Assembly (NCBI GenBank): GCA_018398805.1
Contig: JAGFBZ010001566.1
Coordinates: forward strand, 1-64,000
Direction: 5' to 3'
DNA: 64,000 bases
Source: Hirundichthys speculiger
Lineage: Eukaryota > Chordata > Actinopteri > Beloniformes > Exocoetidae
In this document: piece by piece, positions 35,001-45,424 of the stretch
Position numbering within the stretch: position 1 is the stretch's first letter
Layout of the letters: every line of letters begins with the position of its first letter
Translations under genes and position numbers: made by a program
Notes under the pieces: generated by a model
What the model saw: only the letters and a program-made list of their open reading frames with translations
Told to the model about the DNA's origin: nothing
Database searches by the model: none

Positions 35001-38000
35001 AACAGAAACTGAAGCTCACTTCCTGATTTGGCAGCTTTGCAGGACAACTGGGGGACAACGATGATGCCACAATGAGCTGAGATAAAGAGGCGAGCGGTTG
35101 CAGGGACATCTTCCTCTGGGGTTACCTCACACAGACCGGCAGCTTCACTCCTGCATTCTCACCTGACAGGTGTCACGTTGGCTCCAGGCAGGCCGTCGTC
35201 CTCCGCCTCCTGTTGTCGGTGCACCTGCCTGACCCGGGTGAACACGGAGGGACTGCTGCAACGTTAAAAACATCGGCAACCGTTTAAGACTCGTCTCAAG
35301 GACGGGGGGAGTCTCAAACTGACAACGTCGTGCACCGAGAGCTAAAGAGATGCAGACAGTGACTGAAGGGAACCACAAAGTTTAGAAGAGCCGAAATAAA
35401 AGAATGAGAAAGCTCACCTCTTTCTTTGTCTTAAATAATAAGATTTTTTTTTAAAAAAGCAATGAACTTTATAAAAAATAAAGGGTTTCTGATCTCTAAA
35501 GAATCTGAACCTTTCCTACTTTTTTCTAAAACATTTTGTACATGTATAAGAGTGTGATGCGGTCTGAATGACCTATGGCAGCGGTGTGCAAACTGTGGTA
35601 TGTGTACCACCAGTGGTACGTGAGCGCTCTCTGGTGGTAGACGGGGGAACGTCATGACTTTCCACATTTGATTAAAAAAAAAAAAATCCAAAACATACAA
35701 TGCATTATAAATATGTTTCAAATGAAATGTGTAGCTTGAGATAATTAAAATTGTGTCTTTTAAAAAAATATTTGTTGCATATTCAGTTGCAGTGCAGATG
35801 TAACAACTTTTGAGTGTGTTTATTTTGCTCTGTATGAGAGTATGAGTATGTGAGAATTGTTGGACAGAGTTGTAAATGTCTGATTCAGTAAAGTAACAAT
35901 TCAGGTAATAAATAACCACAATAAGGAATAAACATCTCTGTGTGGTTAAAGCTAATTGAGAAGGCATATATGGCTATATTTTAAAACTGGTCATCATGGT
36001 GGTACTCAGAGAGCTGAACAATTTCTCAGGTGGTACGCAGCATTAAAAGTTTGAGAACCACTGACGTATATGAAAAGACAATGATTTGGTACTTGACAGC
36101 CCGTTGGTGCCCTCTAGTGGACGAGAAAAAAAAAAGAAAAGAAAAAATGGAGCAGGACAAAAATGGTTTTGCACAACTTCAAATGGCATCTTTGTTCCAT
36201 AAAAGCTTGTTATTCGTGATCCAACATGCACTTCAGTGCTGATATAAAAAGAAAAAAAGAATAAAAAGAAAAAAAAAAGGTTCAATATGAATAAAGAGAG
36301 AATTCAGGGTCACCTGGTTAGAGCCATGGAAACAGTGGTAACCTTGACAACAGACCCATCCTCCTCCGACAGCGCCGGCTCTGGGAGAAATAAAAGAGAC
36401 AGTAGAGCAGTGATGAGAGGGTGCGCCGTTTCCGTGGATGAACGACGACCAGCGGACGAGCGGTTCCTACTCTGAAGGCTGAAGCGCTCCGAGCTGCCCT
36501 CCTCCACCGGCGTCACCAGCTTCATCCTCAAACTCAGCTTCCCGTCCTCTCCTCCGGGGACGTCCTCGCCGATTTCCCCCGACACGACGCCGCCGCCGGC
36601 CATCACCACATCGGCGGAGACGTCGCCCACGATGTCTGCCTTTTCAGAAAAGGAGCTGATCTCTGCATTTCAAAAACACAAACACAACTGATCTCAGCAG
36701 CAGGTTCTCGACACCTGACGGGGACGTCTCGCGGCGGACGGACCCACCGATGGGGGTGCTGTGTCTGAGCGTCTGTTTCAGCTGGCTGATGAGAGGCGGC
36801 GTGGCGCCGACGGCGGGACCGATCAGCTCCCCTTCTTTAGGGAGGGTGAAGTGGAACGAAATCTCTGTCAGAGGAAAAGCTACATTAGACAAGATACACT
36901 CAATTTGCTTAAGACATGAGGTCATGCAGTTCAAGATTGTCCATAGGTTACATTGGTCCAAAGCAAGACTGGCAAAAATAACACTAAATATTGATCCTAA
37001 ATGGGATTGCTGTGGAACAGCGACAGCTACTTTATCACATATGTTCTGGTTTTGTCCAAAGTTAACAGATTTTTGGCAAACAATATTTAAATTCTTTTCT
37101 GACCTGCTAGGAATATCCATAGAACCTCTTGCCACAATAGCAATATTTGGTGTTGTACCGCAAGATTTCTGCCCCACTCAACATAGCAAAAACATGATAG
37201 CCTTCGCCATGCTACTCGCTAGGAGACTCATGTTGCTCAAACGGAAAGACAGATCTCCTCCAACTTTTAATCAATGGGTCAGAGAACTTTTGCACTATTT
37301 GACTTTATAAAAAATCCGCTATGCCACAAGAGATTGTGCCCTCAACTTCTATTCTATATGGCAACCAGTTCTAGATCAGCTTGAAAAGATGGACTCCTCT
37401 GTCATTCTGAAGATATTACCCTTCCCTTCCTTTCCTTTCATTTTTTTCCTTTTTAAATCAGGTATCACATTTATTATTGAACCTGTGATGTAATGTAGAC
37501 TTGTGGTGGTGCAGTGGGGTGGGTTGTTCGGGGGTGGGATTGTGCTGAAATATGTCAAAGTGTATGCCAAATTGTATCTTATACAACTTATAAAATTAAT
37601 AAAAATACTTTGAACAAAAAAAAGAAGTCAAACGAGTCCCGACCACAGACGAGCTCTTTGACTTGGCTGCTTAACTTTTAAAGATCATCGCAGCAGCTGC
37701 GCTGCAAACAAAAACCTCTCTGAGTGACATAAATGAGAGACATTTACAGCAGCACCTGAGGTGATGCAGCTGAATAAAAACATTGAGATCCTCTTTCTAA
37801 GCTGTTCTACTTCAATACTGTCCCTTAAATATGAATGAAGTGTTTCAGAAAGAAACGAAAGAATAAATGAATAAGCCAGACAGGATTTTACTCTGGTCCC
37901 AGTAAGAACATGTCGATGCTTACCTCCTGAACTGTCACTCAGACTCTTGTCTTTGAGGCCCTCTGGCTCACATCCCCTTTTCTCAGCCTGGGACAGCCCA

Positions 38001-41000
38001 CCCGGGGCCGAGTGCACCTCCTCCCGCGTCTGGGACTCGTGGCCGTTAGTGGAGACCGCCGACTCGGCGCTGTTGGCCTTTGACGGTGACGTTGCGTCTT
38101 TCTGGAGAATCTGGGAGTCTTTCTCGCCGTCCGTCACAACGGTGATGCTGTCCTGACCTCCGTCTTCGCTCTCCTCCTCCTCCATGGGTTCGGGTGACAG
38201 CAGCTGGCTCTGGGAGAGGGCCAGAGCCATTTCTGAGGCGCCTCCTGTGGTCTCCCCCCCCCTCCTCCTCCTCCATCAGTACCTCCTCTTCTTCACATTC
38301 ATCCATTCCGTCTTTGCCCGTCTGGCTGTTGTGCGACGGCGATCCTGCCGTTTCTCCTCTCGAGTCGGCAGAACGTTTCACATTGATGACAGGAGTTTCA
38401 GAGACCTCCGACTGTGACGGCAAGCTGCAGGGCGCAACGTTGAGAGGAGTCTCCTGCACGCAGTTATTGACGGTCACGTTAGAGGAATCCAACTCGGGCT
38501 GAGAGCAGGACACCGCCTCTTTACCGCCACTCACATCTTTCACATTCACATTTTGTACATTCAAAGAGGTTTCAGGCTTCTTGCGACTGTCGGGTCCCTG
38601 TGACAGGCTGGACGGTTCGGTCCCGGCACATTCGCCGTGCTGCTGCCGCTGCAACTCAACAGGGACGGAAGCTCTGGAGCTGCTGGCGGCTTGCGGCTCA
38701 GAGGGGACGGCTTTACTCTCGCTCTCCTGATCGTGACGCGACATCACGGAGTCACTGGCGTCGACGCCGGGCGGCTCCTCCAGCTCCTCGATCTGCGTGG
38801 CCTGGCTGTCCTCGTCGATCTCCGCTGGGATTGTCTGATGGGGGCTGCTGGTCTCCGAGTTCACGCAGAGCTGCAGAGGCAGGGTGAACGGAGCCGGGCC
38901 CGGGCGCTGGGACTGCGTTTCAGACGGCAGCGATGCTGCTCTCGTATGCGACGGTCGCGGCGTCTCCTGGCTCTGCGTCGGGACAAACGCATCCTGAGAA
39001 ACAGACAAAGGACGGATGGAGTGTCATAAACCAAAGGCTGCAACTGTGGAACATTTTATTTTTGAACTAACGTGTTAAAAATATACAGGTGATAACTGGC
39101 TCCAGCAGCTCTGCCATTTTCAGAAACTTTTACCAATAAAGGCTCAGAACAGAATTTAATACGGCTGTTGATGAAGGTTTTTGTGGATCAATCAAAGCAT
39201 AACTATGTAACCCTGAGGAAAACAGGCACCTAGACTGGAAATTTGAATAATTACAATGACGTCCCTCTCTGCTGTGCTTCAGCTCTGCCTCCAAAGCCCG
39301 ACAATCAACACGCAATTAAGAGAATGGTTAAAAAAAAAAAAAGAGAGAGAGAAAATGAAGTACGCACATGAGAGAACTCTGGCTGGGAGGGCACAGAGAG
39401 GTTGCGCTCCAAAGCAGAACCAGGGGAATTCTGGGATACAGGAGTAGAGGCACATGGGCGTGGCTTAGAGGCAGCCTCGGTTTCCATTGGCTCCTCCTTG
39501 TCCCCAGCTTGGTCCCCTGGGGGCAGCGAAGTATCCATCGGTTCACCGGCACCTGATGAGACAAACTCATTTTAGCTCTTTCAGCTGCCAGACTGGCCCA
39601 TCCATCCATTATCTAAGACCGTTTAATCCTCTGCAGGGTCACGGCCAGAATGGCCCCCCTCGATTTAAATTCAGTCACAGAAGAAGCTCGAGTCATTCAC
39701 CGTGCTCGTCGTCCGGTTCGGTGGGCGAGCTTGGAACAATCAAAGGGGTGTGGCTGAAGTCGTCTTGGGTGGGGGCAACATAGTCGACAGAGCTCCTGGA
39801 AAAACAGGCACAGAGAAGCAGCTTTTAGGTCGTTTCCTGAGTCGTGTTTGTGCACAGGAAGCACAGAAACACGTGACTTACTGGGACAGACTTTCCTGAA
39901 CCAGAGTTCCCTGTCCAGACAGATGCAGCAGTCTGAGGGTGTGGGCCGGCGTCGAGGTGGGACGGCCCTGCTGCTGATCCGGCTCAGAAACCGTGCTGTC
40001 GACCGCCGCACCTGAGAGTCGTGGATGAGGCAGAGAAACGCTTTTTTATAGTTCATTTGTTATGCGAATGACACAACATCTTAATATTACATTAAAATAA
40101 TGAGCAAAGACTTGATGCTACGTGCAGCACAGAAAACAGGCAGAAACACGTTGCTGCTGTCACGTGAATGTACCCGTTTTATCGCCGTCAAACAGGTCCT
40201 CCTGTGAGGACAGGATCTCTCCGTCCTGCTCGTCCCGCTCGCTCTGGAGGTTCTGGGAGTGCAGCAGAACCTGGACGCTTATCTGCCGGCCCGACTGCCC
40301 CAGAGACTCTGAAGAGCTGCTGGAGCTCACCTCGGCCCTGGAGGACAAACGCAGCGTTAGTGCAGGACTACAACCAGCGCCCGATGACGAACGTGGAACG
40401 CTCAGCTGGGTGGCGTACCTCGCCGCTCTGTTGCACTGACTCTCCGAAGCCCGGGAGCTGACTTTCTGCTCTGCTGGGACGACAAGAAGGTAGAAGTTGG
40501 ACTGACTTGTCAAAACCATCTGATGTCGGTGTGAACGCTCGGATCAGGTCAACTGTTATGTTTCAGGTAGTAATAACAGTAAATTAGGGATGCATGATAA
40601 CTATCGGGCCGTTAACAGGAAATTATGACGTCATTTCAATAAGTCCGATATCACGACAAATAGCCCCGATAACATATATATTTTTGTCAACACGGCAGTG
40701 TCTCGCCCCCTCTGAGTCTTAAATGACCGGCAGTGAATGTTATGTTCAAGTAATGTCGGCATAATTAGAAAAACGATTTCTCAATCAGGAAAATCAAGAA
40801 TACCCCCTCATGCCAGAAAACAACTTCTTAAGTCGGTCATAATTTTAGTAGTTGCTAACTTAAATCGATATTCGCAGTATTCTCCCACATATTACACATA
40901 AAAAAGAAAAAAAAAATAGAAAAGGCTGAAAGAATGACTAGTAAACGAGAACGTCGGAATTTACGTTACACCTTGAATGCAGCATGCATTGTGCTGATCA

Positions 41001-43135
41001 CAACAAACATGGCGGCGTGGAACTTCGTTAAAGTTTCAGAAGAAGATAGTTTGGTGGTTATTTGTGACGAATCCTCTGAGTGAATTCTACGAGGAGGGAA
41101 GCACAAGCTTTAATACGTCAAACCTGATCAGCCACCTACAACATAACAATCGCTTCCATGGAGTTTTAAAATCGCGCTAACGTGAGCTAATGCTAACATG
41201 CACAAGCCAGCAGAAGTCTCCCCTCTCCTCTCCCAACATCTCTCTCATCTAAAGCTTCCATGAGATGAAAAAGAAAAAAATCACTGAACCTCATTTACTT
41301 TAATTAAAGGTATTAATTTAAATGGAACAACAAGTCAAAATCCTTTAAATGGTAATCTTTTTCAGTTAGTAATTCTGATGCATGTATTTCCATCAGTTCA
41401 AGGAGCCTTTATTTTTTTATATCAGTCAGTAATGCAGCTTATTTAAGTTAATGTGAGATATCAAATAGGTTTGTTTGATAGCTTGACGAAAATGTTTGAG
41501 AGGCTTGCCAATAGTTTTTCTTTGGAAAAATGTAATATCTGTTCATTTAAAGAGTCCAAACTATTTTTGATTTTGTTCATAGTAATGATGTAATGATCTT
41601 AACTATATGTGTGGGTTATCGGTTTATTAGTATCAGCCTTTAGGAGCTGAAAGTTATCGGTATCGGTTTTAAAAAAACAGTTATCGTGCATCCCTACAGT
41701 AAATGCAATGAAATAATGTCAAAGAAGCTACCTAATATTCTGTGCCTCTCGCTGTCCGTCTGTGGGACAATGTCTCCTGCCTGAAGATCCTGACTCTGAG
41801 AAAGCTCAAGGAAACCAAACTGAGAGGATCCACCTGGGACACACACAGACAGACACGTGCATAACAACACAAACTTGTAATACTTTCTTTTTTTTTTTTT
41901 TTTTATTTGAAAGTACTAAACCAAACAGATGGGTCATACCGTCAGACTGAACGCAGTTTGTCGTTGAATCAGCCCCAGAATCCATCTCGGAGTCTCGTGG
42001 AACACACCTGAAGGAGAAAGTGAAATGACTACGTCACTGCCTGGCCCCCCAGCACCACCACTGTGTCAAACATCTGTGCGCCACACATACTTCCTCTTGC
42101 TCGGCGGGGCGCAGATCTCTACAACTTGACTGTCCTCCTGCAGCGGGGAGATGGGGTCGGTGGCTGCCGCAGCGGCGTCTGCACCAACAAAACAGAAGCA
42201 TTTGTTTTTCTATTTTTCAATGCGGTGGAAGTGCCACGTGAGTAAACAGAAACACGAGTGATGCCAGAAAAGCGCTGACCGGGTTCGGCCTGGTTGTTGC
42301 CGTCTGATTGGCTGTCGGTCTGAGAGCATCTGCTTCCTAATGGTGATGATATCAGCTCCTGGTTGGAGAAATAATGTTTTAATATCATACTATTACATCA
42401 GAGCAATAGGCTGTAAATGACACAGTTTAACTTAAAGTTACTCTACAAGTAGAAGTTTAGCTTGGGGCTTAAATAAACTTAAATCCAGGCAAATAATCAC
42501 AAATGAAAGAGACTTTCTGTGAAAGCTGAGCACTTTTGGCCCTGATACTCAACAATAATGGAGGCTCAATCGGTCCACATGTATCTGTGGATGTCATATA
42601 CCAACTCAACATGCACATAAACATGTGGCCTATGTATGAGGATCATTTCATCCTGCTGCCATCAGCCTGGAGAATAAAGCTCTTTAATAGTTACTTGCAT
42701 ATGACAGTTATTGTTATTGGGAGGATGTGCATGCTGCTGGCTGCAAAGCAGATGTTGCTTTGAGGATGAGAAAGACACCTTGAGCCTTGAAGAGAGTGAT
42801 TCACAATACTGTATTTTCACAGATCCAGATGTTAGCCTCGTTTGTCCTGGAGATGATTTTACACAGCGGCTCGACTCCCCCGTGATCATTCAAGATCTCA
42901 TGGGGAAATCTAACTTTAGAAACCAAATGCGCTGATAGTTTGCCCCCCAGCTTACCAGAACCGGGCTGCGGGCGCTGGGCTGCAGGATGGAGAGGCGCCG
43001 GGCCAGCAGAGCTCGGTAGCTGCCCTCGGGGTCGTCCTCCAGGGCGACGCTGTCCGGCTGGGAGTCCTCCACGATCAGGCACGGGTTCTCGGGCTGAGGC
43101 AGGCTGGAGTCCAGCTCGCTACCATCGGGATCCAT
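20027..43135 (-). CDS. tp53bp1: p53-binding protein 1 (53BP1), 28 coding exons
   Basis: Chromatin reader that directs double-strand-break repair. Exons from the start: 43135-42956, 42358-42280, 42178-42091, 42007-41940, 41833-41732, 40473-40419, 40337-40174, 40011-39882, 39795-39701, 39552-39368, 38993-37924, 36864-36748, 36662-36471, 36380-36343, 35318-35163, 33030-32755, 32257-32189, 32083-31931, 30192-29969, 29685-29515, 27940-27543, 27464-27273, 25966-25787, 23307-23113, 23002-22908, 22699-22503, 20433-20297, 20214-20027. Landmarks: MDPDGSELDSSLPQPENPCL start; many SQ/TQ sites (ATM/ATR targets); FHFTLPKEGELIGPAVGATP; HVRTIQEVRTTVTRIITDVY (oligomerisation area); GAR motif TPRGRARRGRPPSR; tandem Tudor with VVAKWSSNGYFYSGRIMKDA and FDDGYECEV.GKDILLCDP; UDR GKRKLVVSEDD..PSKRGRR; tandem BRCT ending QYRHDYSSS. 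Phases chain throughout, except that exon 11 carries one extra base in a C9 run at 38254-38262. Exon 15 and the start of exon 16 are the least certain. ATG 43135 matches the family start. Confidence 0.95.
21516..22090 (+). mobile_element. hAT-like GGGCTGGGCAA element, truncated copy 1
   Basis: Starts TAGGGCTGGGCAACGATTAA and shares the internal sequence of the copies at 23627, 26415 and 28048 (for example AACATTTGTTGTTCAAACAC and GTAAATCTCATCTTAAAAAA). The right terminus was not found and a large internal deletion is evident. It lies in tp53bp1 intron 26. Confidence 0.7.
22091..22502. other. Non-coding intron sequence
   Basis: Remainder of tp53bp1 intron 26. No exon or repeat boundary was recognised. 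Confidence 0.5.
23627..24793 (+). mobile_element. hAT-like GGGCTGGGCAA element, copy 2
   Basis: Termini TTGGGCTGGGCAACGA and AACTTGCCCAGCCTTA. Flanks CTTTCTAT (23619-23626) and ATTTCTAT (24794-24801) are an 8-bp duplication with one mismatch. Long A-runs and a decayed reading frame shared with copies 3 and 4 (VISEVTAETFNGEFNLSVVT). tp53bp1 intron 23. Confidence 0.82.
24794..25786. other. Non-coding intron sequence
   Basis: Right part of tp53bp1 intron 23 (24802 onward after the duplication). No convincing exon. A near-palindromic tract, CTAGCTGCACGTTCCTGACGAACGTGCC, stands out at about 25072-25101. Confidence 0.5.
26003..27225. mobile_element. Older TIR element hosting a nested hAT
   Basis: Left end TAGGGCTGTAGCAATGCACT, then runs of CGATACGATAC and CGATATATATCG. 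After the nested insertion (26415-27176) the sequence resumes ATCGATATATATCGCAGAAT. The left end looks hAT-like. The right end is not sharply definable. Confidence 0.55.
26415..27176 (+). mobile_element. hAT-like GGGCTGGGCAA element, copy 3 (nested)
   Basis: TAGAGCTGGGCAACGATTAA to AACTTGCCCAGCCCTA, with a perfect 8-bp duplication ATCGATAT at 26407-26414 and 27177-27184. Inserted into the older element at 26003. tp53bp1 intron 22. Confidence 0.9.
28048..29204 (+). mobile_element. hAT-like GGGCTGGGCAA element, copy 4
   Basis: TAGGGCTGGGCAACGATTAA to GACTTGCCCAGCCCTA. Flanks TTTAAAAC and CTTAAAAG share six of eight bases. tp53bp1 intron 20. Contains an internal partial duplication around 28620-28860. 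Confidence 0.82.
30212..30449 (-). mobile_element. tRNA-derived SINE with 16-bp target duplication
   Basis: The element is 30228-30433, flanked by identical CATGTGACCGGAAGTT (30212-30227 and 30434-30449). On the minus strand the 5' end holds an A-box-like TGGCGCAGTGGTTAG and a B-box-like GAGTTCGATTCCC. The 3' end is a CAATAAAAGGCC region and an A-rich tail. A diverged relative lies at 49020-49165. Confidence 0.9.
30444..30561. repeat. 44-bp minisatellite
   Basis: About 2.6 tandem units of GTTACCACGACATCAGATGT plus CTGGACGTCCCCACATCTGA. ACATCAGATGT and ACATCTGATGT within the unit can also pair as inverted repeats. tp53bp1 intron 18, adjacent to the SINE. Confidence 0.9.
30705..31835 (+). mobile_element. 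hAT-type element, copy C with BED remnant
   Basis: TAGGGATGCACGATAACT to AGTTATCCTGCATCCCTA, with perfect duplications GTTATTAA at 30697-30704 and 31836-31843. BED-like frame near 31128-31275 (FVKVSEEDSLVVICDESS), with the finger cysteines lost. tp53bp1 intron 18. Confidence 0.93.
33133..34245 (-). mobile_element. hAT-type element, copy D with BED remnant
   Basis: TAGGGATGCATGATAACT to AGTTATCGTGCACCCTTA, with perfect duplications CTTTTTGT at 33125-33132 and 34246-34253. BED-like frame on the minus strand near 33690-33820. tp53bp1 intron 15. Confidence 0.93.
34254..35162. other. Non-coding intron sequence
   Basis: Part of tp53bp1 intron 15. A 104-codon open frame at 34585-34899 (+) shows no family resemblance and is probably chance. 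Confidence 0.5.
35579..36063. mobile_element. Short hAT element
   Basis: CAGCGGTGTGCAAACT at the left and AAGTTTGAGAACCACTG at the right form an imperfect inverted repeat of the CAGTGGTTCTCAAACTTTT type. Flanks ACCTATGG and ACGTATAT match at five of eight bases. No coding. tp53bp1 intron 14. Confidence 0.7.
36869..37620 (+). mobile_element. L1/Tx1-like LINE ORF2 C-terminus and tail
   Basis: Plus-strand open frame ending at 37310 reads RHEVMQFKIVHRLHWSKARL, then CGTATATLSHMFWFCPKLTDFW, the ORF2p C-terminal cysteine region (C..C...H...C) of Tx1/L1-type fish LINEs. It is 5'-truncated and has a short A-rich tail at about 37600-37625. Inserted in tp53bp1 intron 11, opposite in orientation to the gene, starting right at the exon 12 acceptor. 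Confidence 0.85.
39598..39650 (-). mobile_element. RTE-tail fragment
   Basis: CCATCCATCCATTATCTAAG then CTGCAGGGTCACGG is the reverse complement of the RTE-type tail seen at 8927-9273. Only about 50 bp survive. tp53bp1 intron 9. Confidence 0.7.
40585..41696 (+). mobile_element. hAT-type element, copy E with BED remnant
   Basis: TAGGGATGCATGATAACT to AGTTATCGTGCATCCCTA, with perfect duplications CAGTAAAT at 40577-40584 and 41697-41704. BED-like frame near 41005-41125 (WNFVKVSEEDSLVVICDESS). tp53bp1 intron 5, ending only 35 bp from the donor side of exon 5. Confidence 0.93.
42359..42955. other. tp53bp1 intron 1, non-coding
   Basis: No exon, RNA gene or transposon terminus recognised between the first two coding exons. 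Confidence 0.5.
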
Positions 43136-43560
43136 GGGGCCGGGCGGGGAGGGGGTGGCTGGTGTTGAATCCGACTAGCCGGGCAGGAGGGCCGGAATGA
43201 AGGTCGCCATGTGGGGGTAAAGGTGGTTATTGTTACCGGAGACTAGCAGCACGCAGCTACAGACGCAGGCTAACGGCTAACGCTCCGCCCAACAACTCAA
43301 CCCGGCTGCACGCTGAGGAGCCCGAACTGCGCCCGCGACACCCGAAAACAAACTCCGGGACGCTCCCCGTTCACCGCGAAACCCGAGGTGAAGCGTCCGC
43401 TCCCATATTTATCTATGAAACCAGCGCATCTTCTTCTAAGGCACAACAACAAAAACACACCGGCAGCAGCTCCCTTCTCGCGGTAAAAACTTGACAAGAC
43501 TGACTTTCATTGGTCCACCCTGTCGATGACGTCACATAGGATTCCGGTTGGTTTTATGGT
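43136..43560 (-). promoter_or_regulatory. tp53bp1: tp53bp1 5' UTR and CpG-rich promoter region
   Basis: GC- and CpG-rich sequence upstream of the tp53bp1 ATG, with no TATA box seen. It includes GCTCCGCCC (about 43281), a GC-box-like site, and CCAAT-like ATTGG at 43510-43514. The transcription start cannot be placed. Confidence 0.45.
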
Positions 43561-44160
43561 TGCAGGACTCTGGTTAGTTAGTTAACGTCGTGTTTTCCTT
43601 TCTGCTGTTCCCTTCGGGAGGGATAGCGAATCAGTCACCTGCCTCCATGTAACCTTTCTCTCTCCATCCTCTTCTCTCACATCAACTAACTTCATGTCGT
43701 CTTTCTCTTCATCCATGAATCCCCTGCCTGGTAGGTGGAACCACACGGCAACCATCCCACTTCCGCGTTGAAGGCGACGAGAAACTATATTTTGTTGCAG
43801 TTCGTTTACTGGCCACTAGGTGTTGCCTCCACTGGCCTCCGTGTTAAAATGTCCAACTTTGCAGCGGAAATAAGCGTGTTCACGGCCCAGTAGGACAAAC
43901 GGTTTTCGTCTCCATAGTTATATTTGACTTCCATGACAACTGTACAGAGGCTGAATTTTTGTGCCACATCATGTAAGATCATATGAAGCAACAAAGCTGA
44001 CCGACCAAATAGCCACTCATTTGATGTTGTTTGATTGACAGCTGCCCACCACAACCTCATTTTAACAACACAGTGTTTTGCATTATGTTGACTTTGAAGC
44101 TGTGAATAAAAACCTAACAGCAGCTGATATTTCATGTAGTCACCGAAGCAACGTATGCGA
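43561..44160. other. Intergenic sequence
   Basis: No coding feature recognised. The open frame at 43806-44135 (-) has no recognisable family. Confidence 0.5.
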
Positions 44161-44179
44161 CTGGAGGTCCTGCTGCAAA

Positions 44180-45230
44180 GGGCGAAGGCTGGGATGATCG
44201 ACTGCAGGTCCCGTGTTGATTAACTGCAGGTCCCGTGTTGATTAACTGCAGGTTAGGGATGAACGGTTACCGGTATTACGGTACAAGTGCGGTAAAATTT
44301 TACCCGATAACGATTACCGTTTATGTTTGACTTCATCTCATTATCGCGGTCGATTACCGGGATATGTAATATCAGCCTCATTCAAGTCTGCGAGTGACTT
44401 GCAACTGTGTCTCACGTGAATTTGTAGCTTGTAACATCGGCATCGTAACGTGAGCATAGCGGAAAGTGGTGATAGCACACAGGACATTGAAAAATGACAT
44501 CGAAAAATGACCGGAATGATGTTCTTCTGATGCAGTTAAAATATTAATTTATTCCATTAACTGATCCGACAACCGTAATGCCAGCAGTTAGCGCCACAGC
44601 GATCAAAAACCTTTTGCCCTTCCGGGTCCAACACCTAACCAATAACAGGCAGCTACCTTTATACCTGACCCTCAGGTAACAACACAGCGACACCCACAGA
44701 CACACAGAGTGAACTACAACTCATAACAACATATTTGGCTCCTTTACAACTGTTTCTTTATTTGCACATTTATACTTGTTTAAGGTTCAGCTTAAAGTCA
44801 GAAGTTTATTTCATTTGAACTTCACTATAATTTTTGTTCCTGATAATTGTTTGCATATTTTGACCTACTATGGTTGTTAAAGTGTTTATTTAAATTTGCA
44901 CCAGACAAATAAGCTTTGTTCCTGTTACTTATTTTGTTTGTTTGAAATAAAACCTCTTTCTGTGCCAGTTGTTTGCCCGTTTTAATGTGAAAGTTTCATT
45001 TTGATAAGATTTTGGCTTCTGATGTTTTTATATGACAAGAAAATCACAAGATTTTGTGAAATTATTAAAATGTATGTGTTTTTTAGACATTTTACGGCAA
45101 TTACGAATACTGCGATAATATCGTAAACCGTGATAATTTTGTCACTATAATCAAGATATCAAATTTTCCATATCGTTACATCCTTACTGCAGGTCCTAGG
45201 ATGATTGACTGCAGGTCCCAAGATGATTTT
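44180..45230. repeat. 24-bp tandem repeat split by a transposon
   Basis: Units based on GATTAACTGCAGGTCCCGTG repeat before 44254 and resume after 45186 as ATGATTGACTGCAGGTCCCA. The array was interrupted by the hAT insertion at 44254-45186. Confidence 0.8.
44254..45186. mobile_element. hAT-type element with perfect 8-bp duplication
   Basis: TAGGGATGAACGGTTACC to CCATATCGTTACATCCTTA, flanked by CTGCAGGT at 44246-44253 and 45187-45194. 933 bp, no intact coding region. The target lies inside a tandem repeat that contains the same octamer, so the duplication is suggestive rather than proof. Confidence 0.85.
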
Positions 45231-45424
45231 CCTTGGAGACGTCTTGAAATGATTCTTTGCGAGCAGCTTGGTTGCAAGTGTAAAAGTGTAATTAAAAAAA
45301 AGGTAACTTCCTTTATTGTTGAAAATGTATTACACTGGTATCGGAAAAAATATTGTTTAAGTATCAGTATCAAAGACAAGGTACCAGTTTTGGTACCAAA
45401 ACACTTTAAATGATACCCAGTCCT

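Noticed and set aside
35256..35280. A 25-nt GT-AG intron in tp53bp1
   Set aside because: Too short for vertebrate splicing; exon 15 is open straight through in phase 0, so a frame change is the likelier cause.
37685..37923. Extension of tp53bp1 exon 11 past 37924
   Set aside because: A good donor (GGAG/GTAAGC) joins in phase to exon 12; the extension has no 53BP1 character.
4199..41696. Open frames of 70-90 codons inside hAT copies (such as 13721-13993, 30970-31227, 33718-33939) as genes
   Set aside because: They read antisense to the BED-like frame and recur with each transposon copy, so they are shadows.
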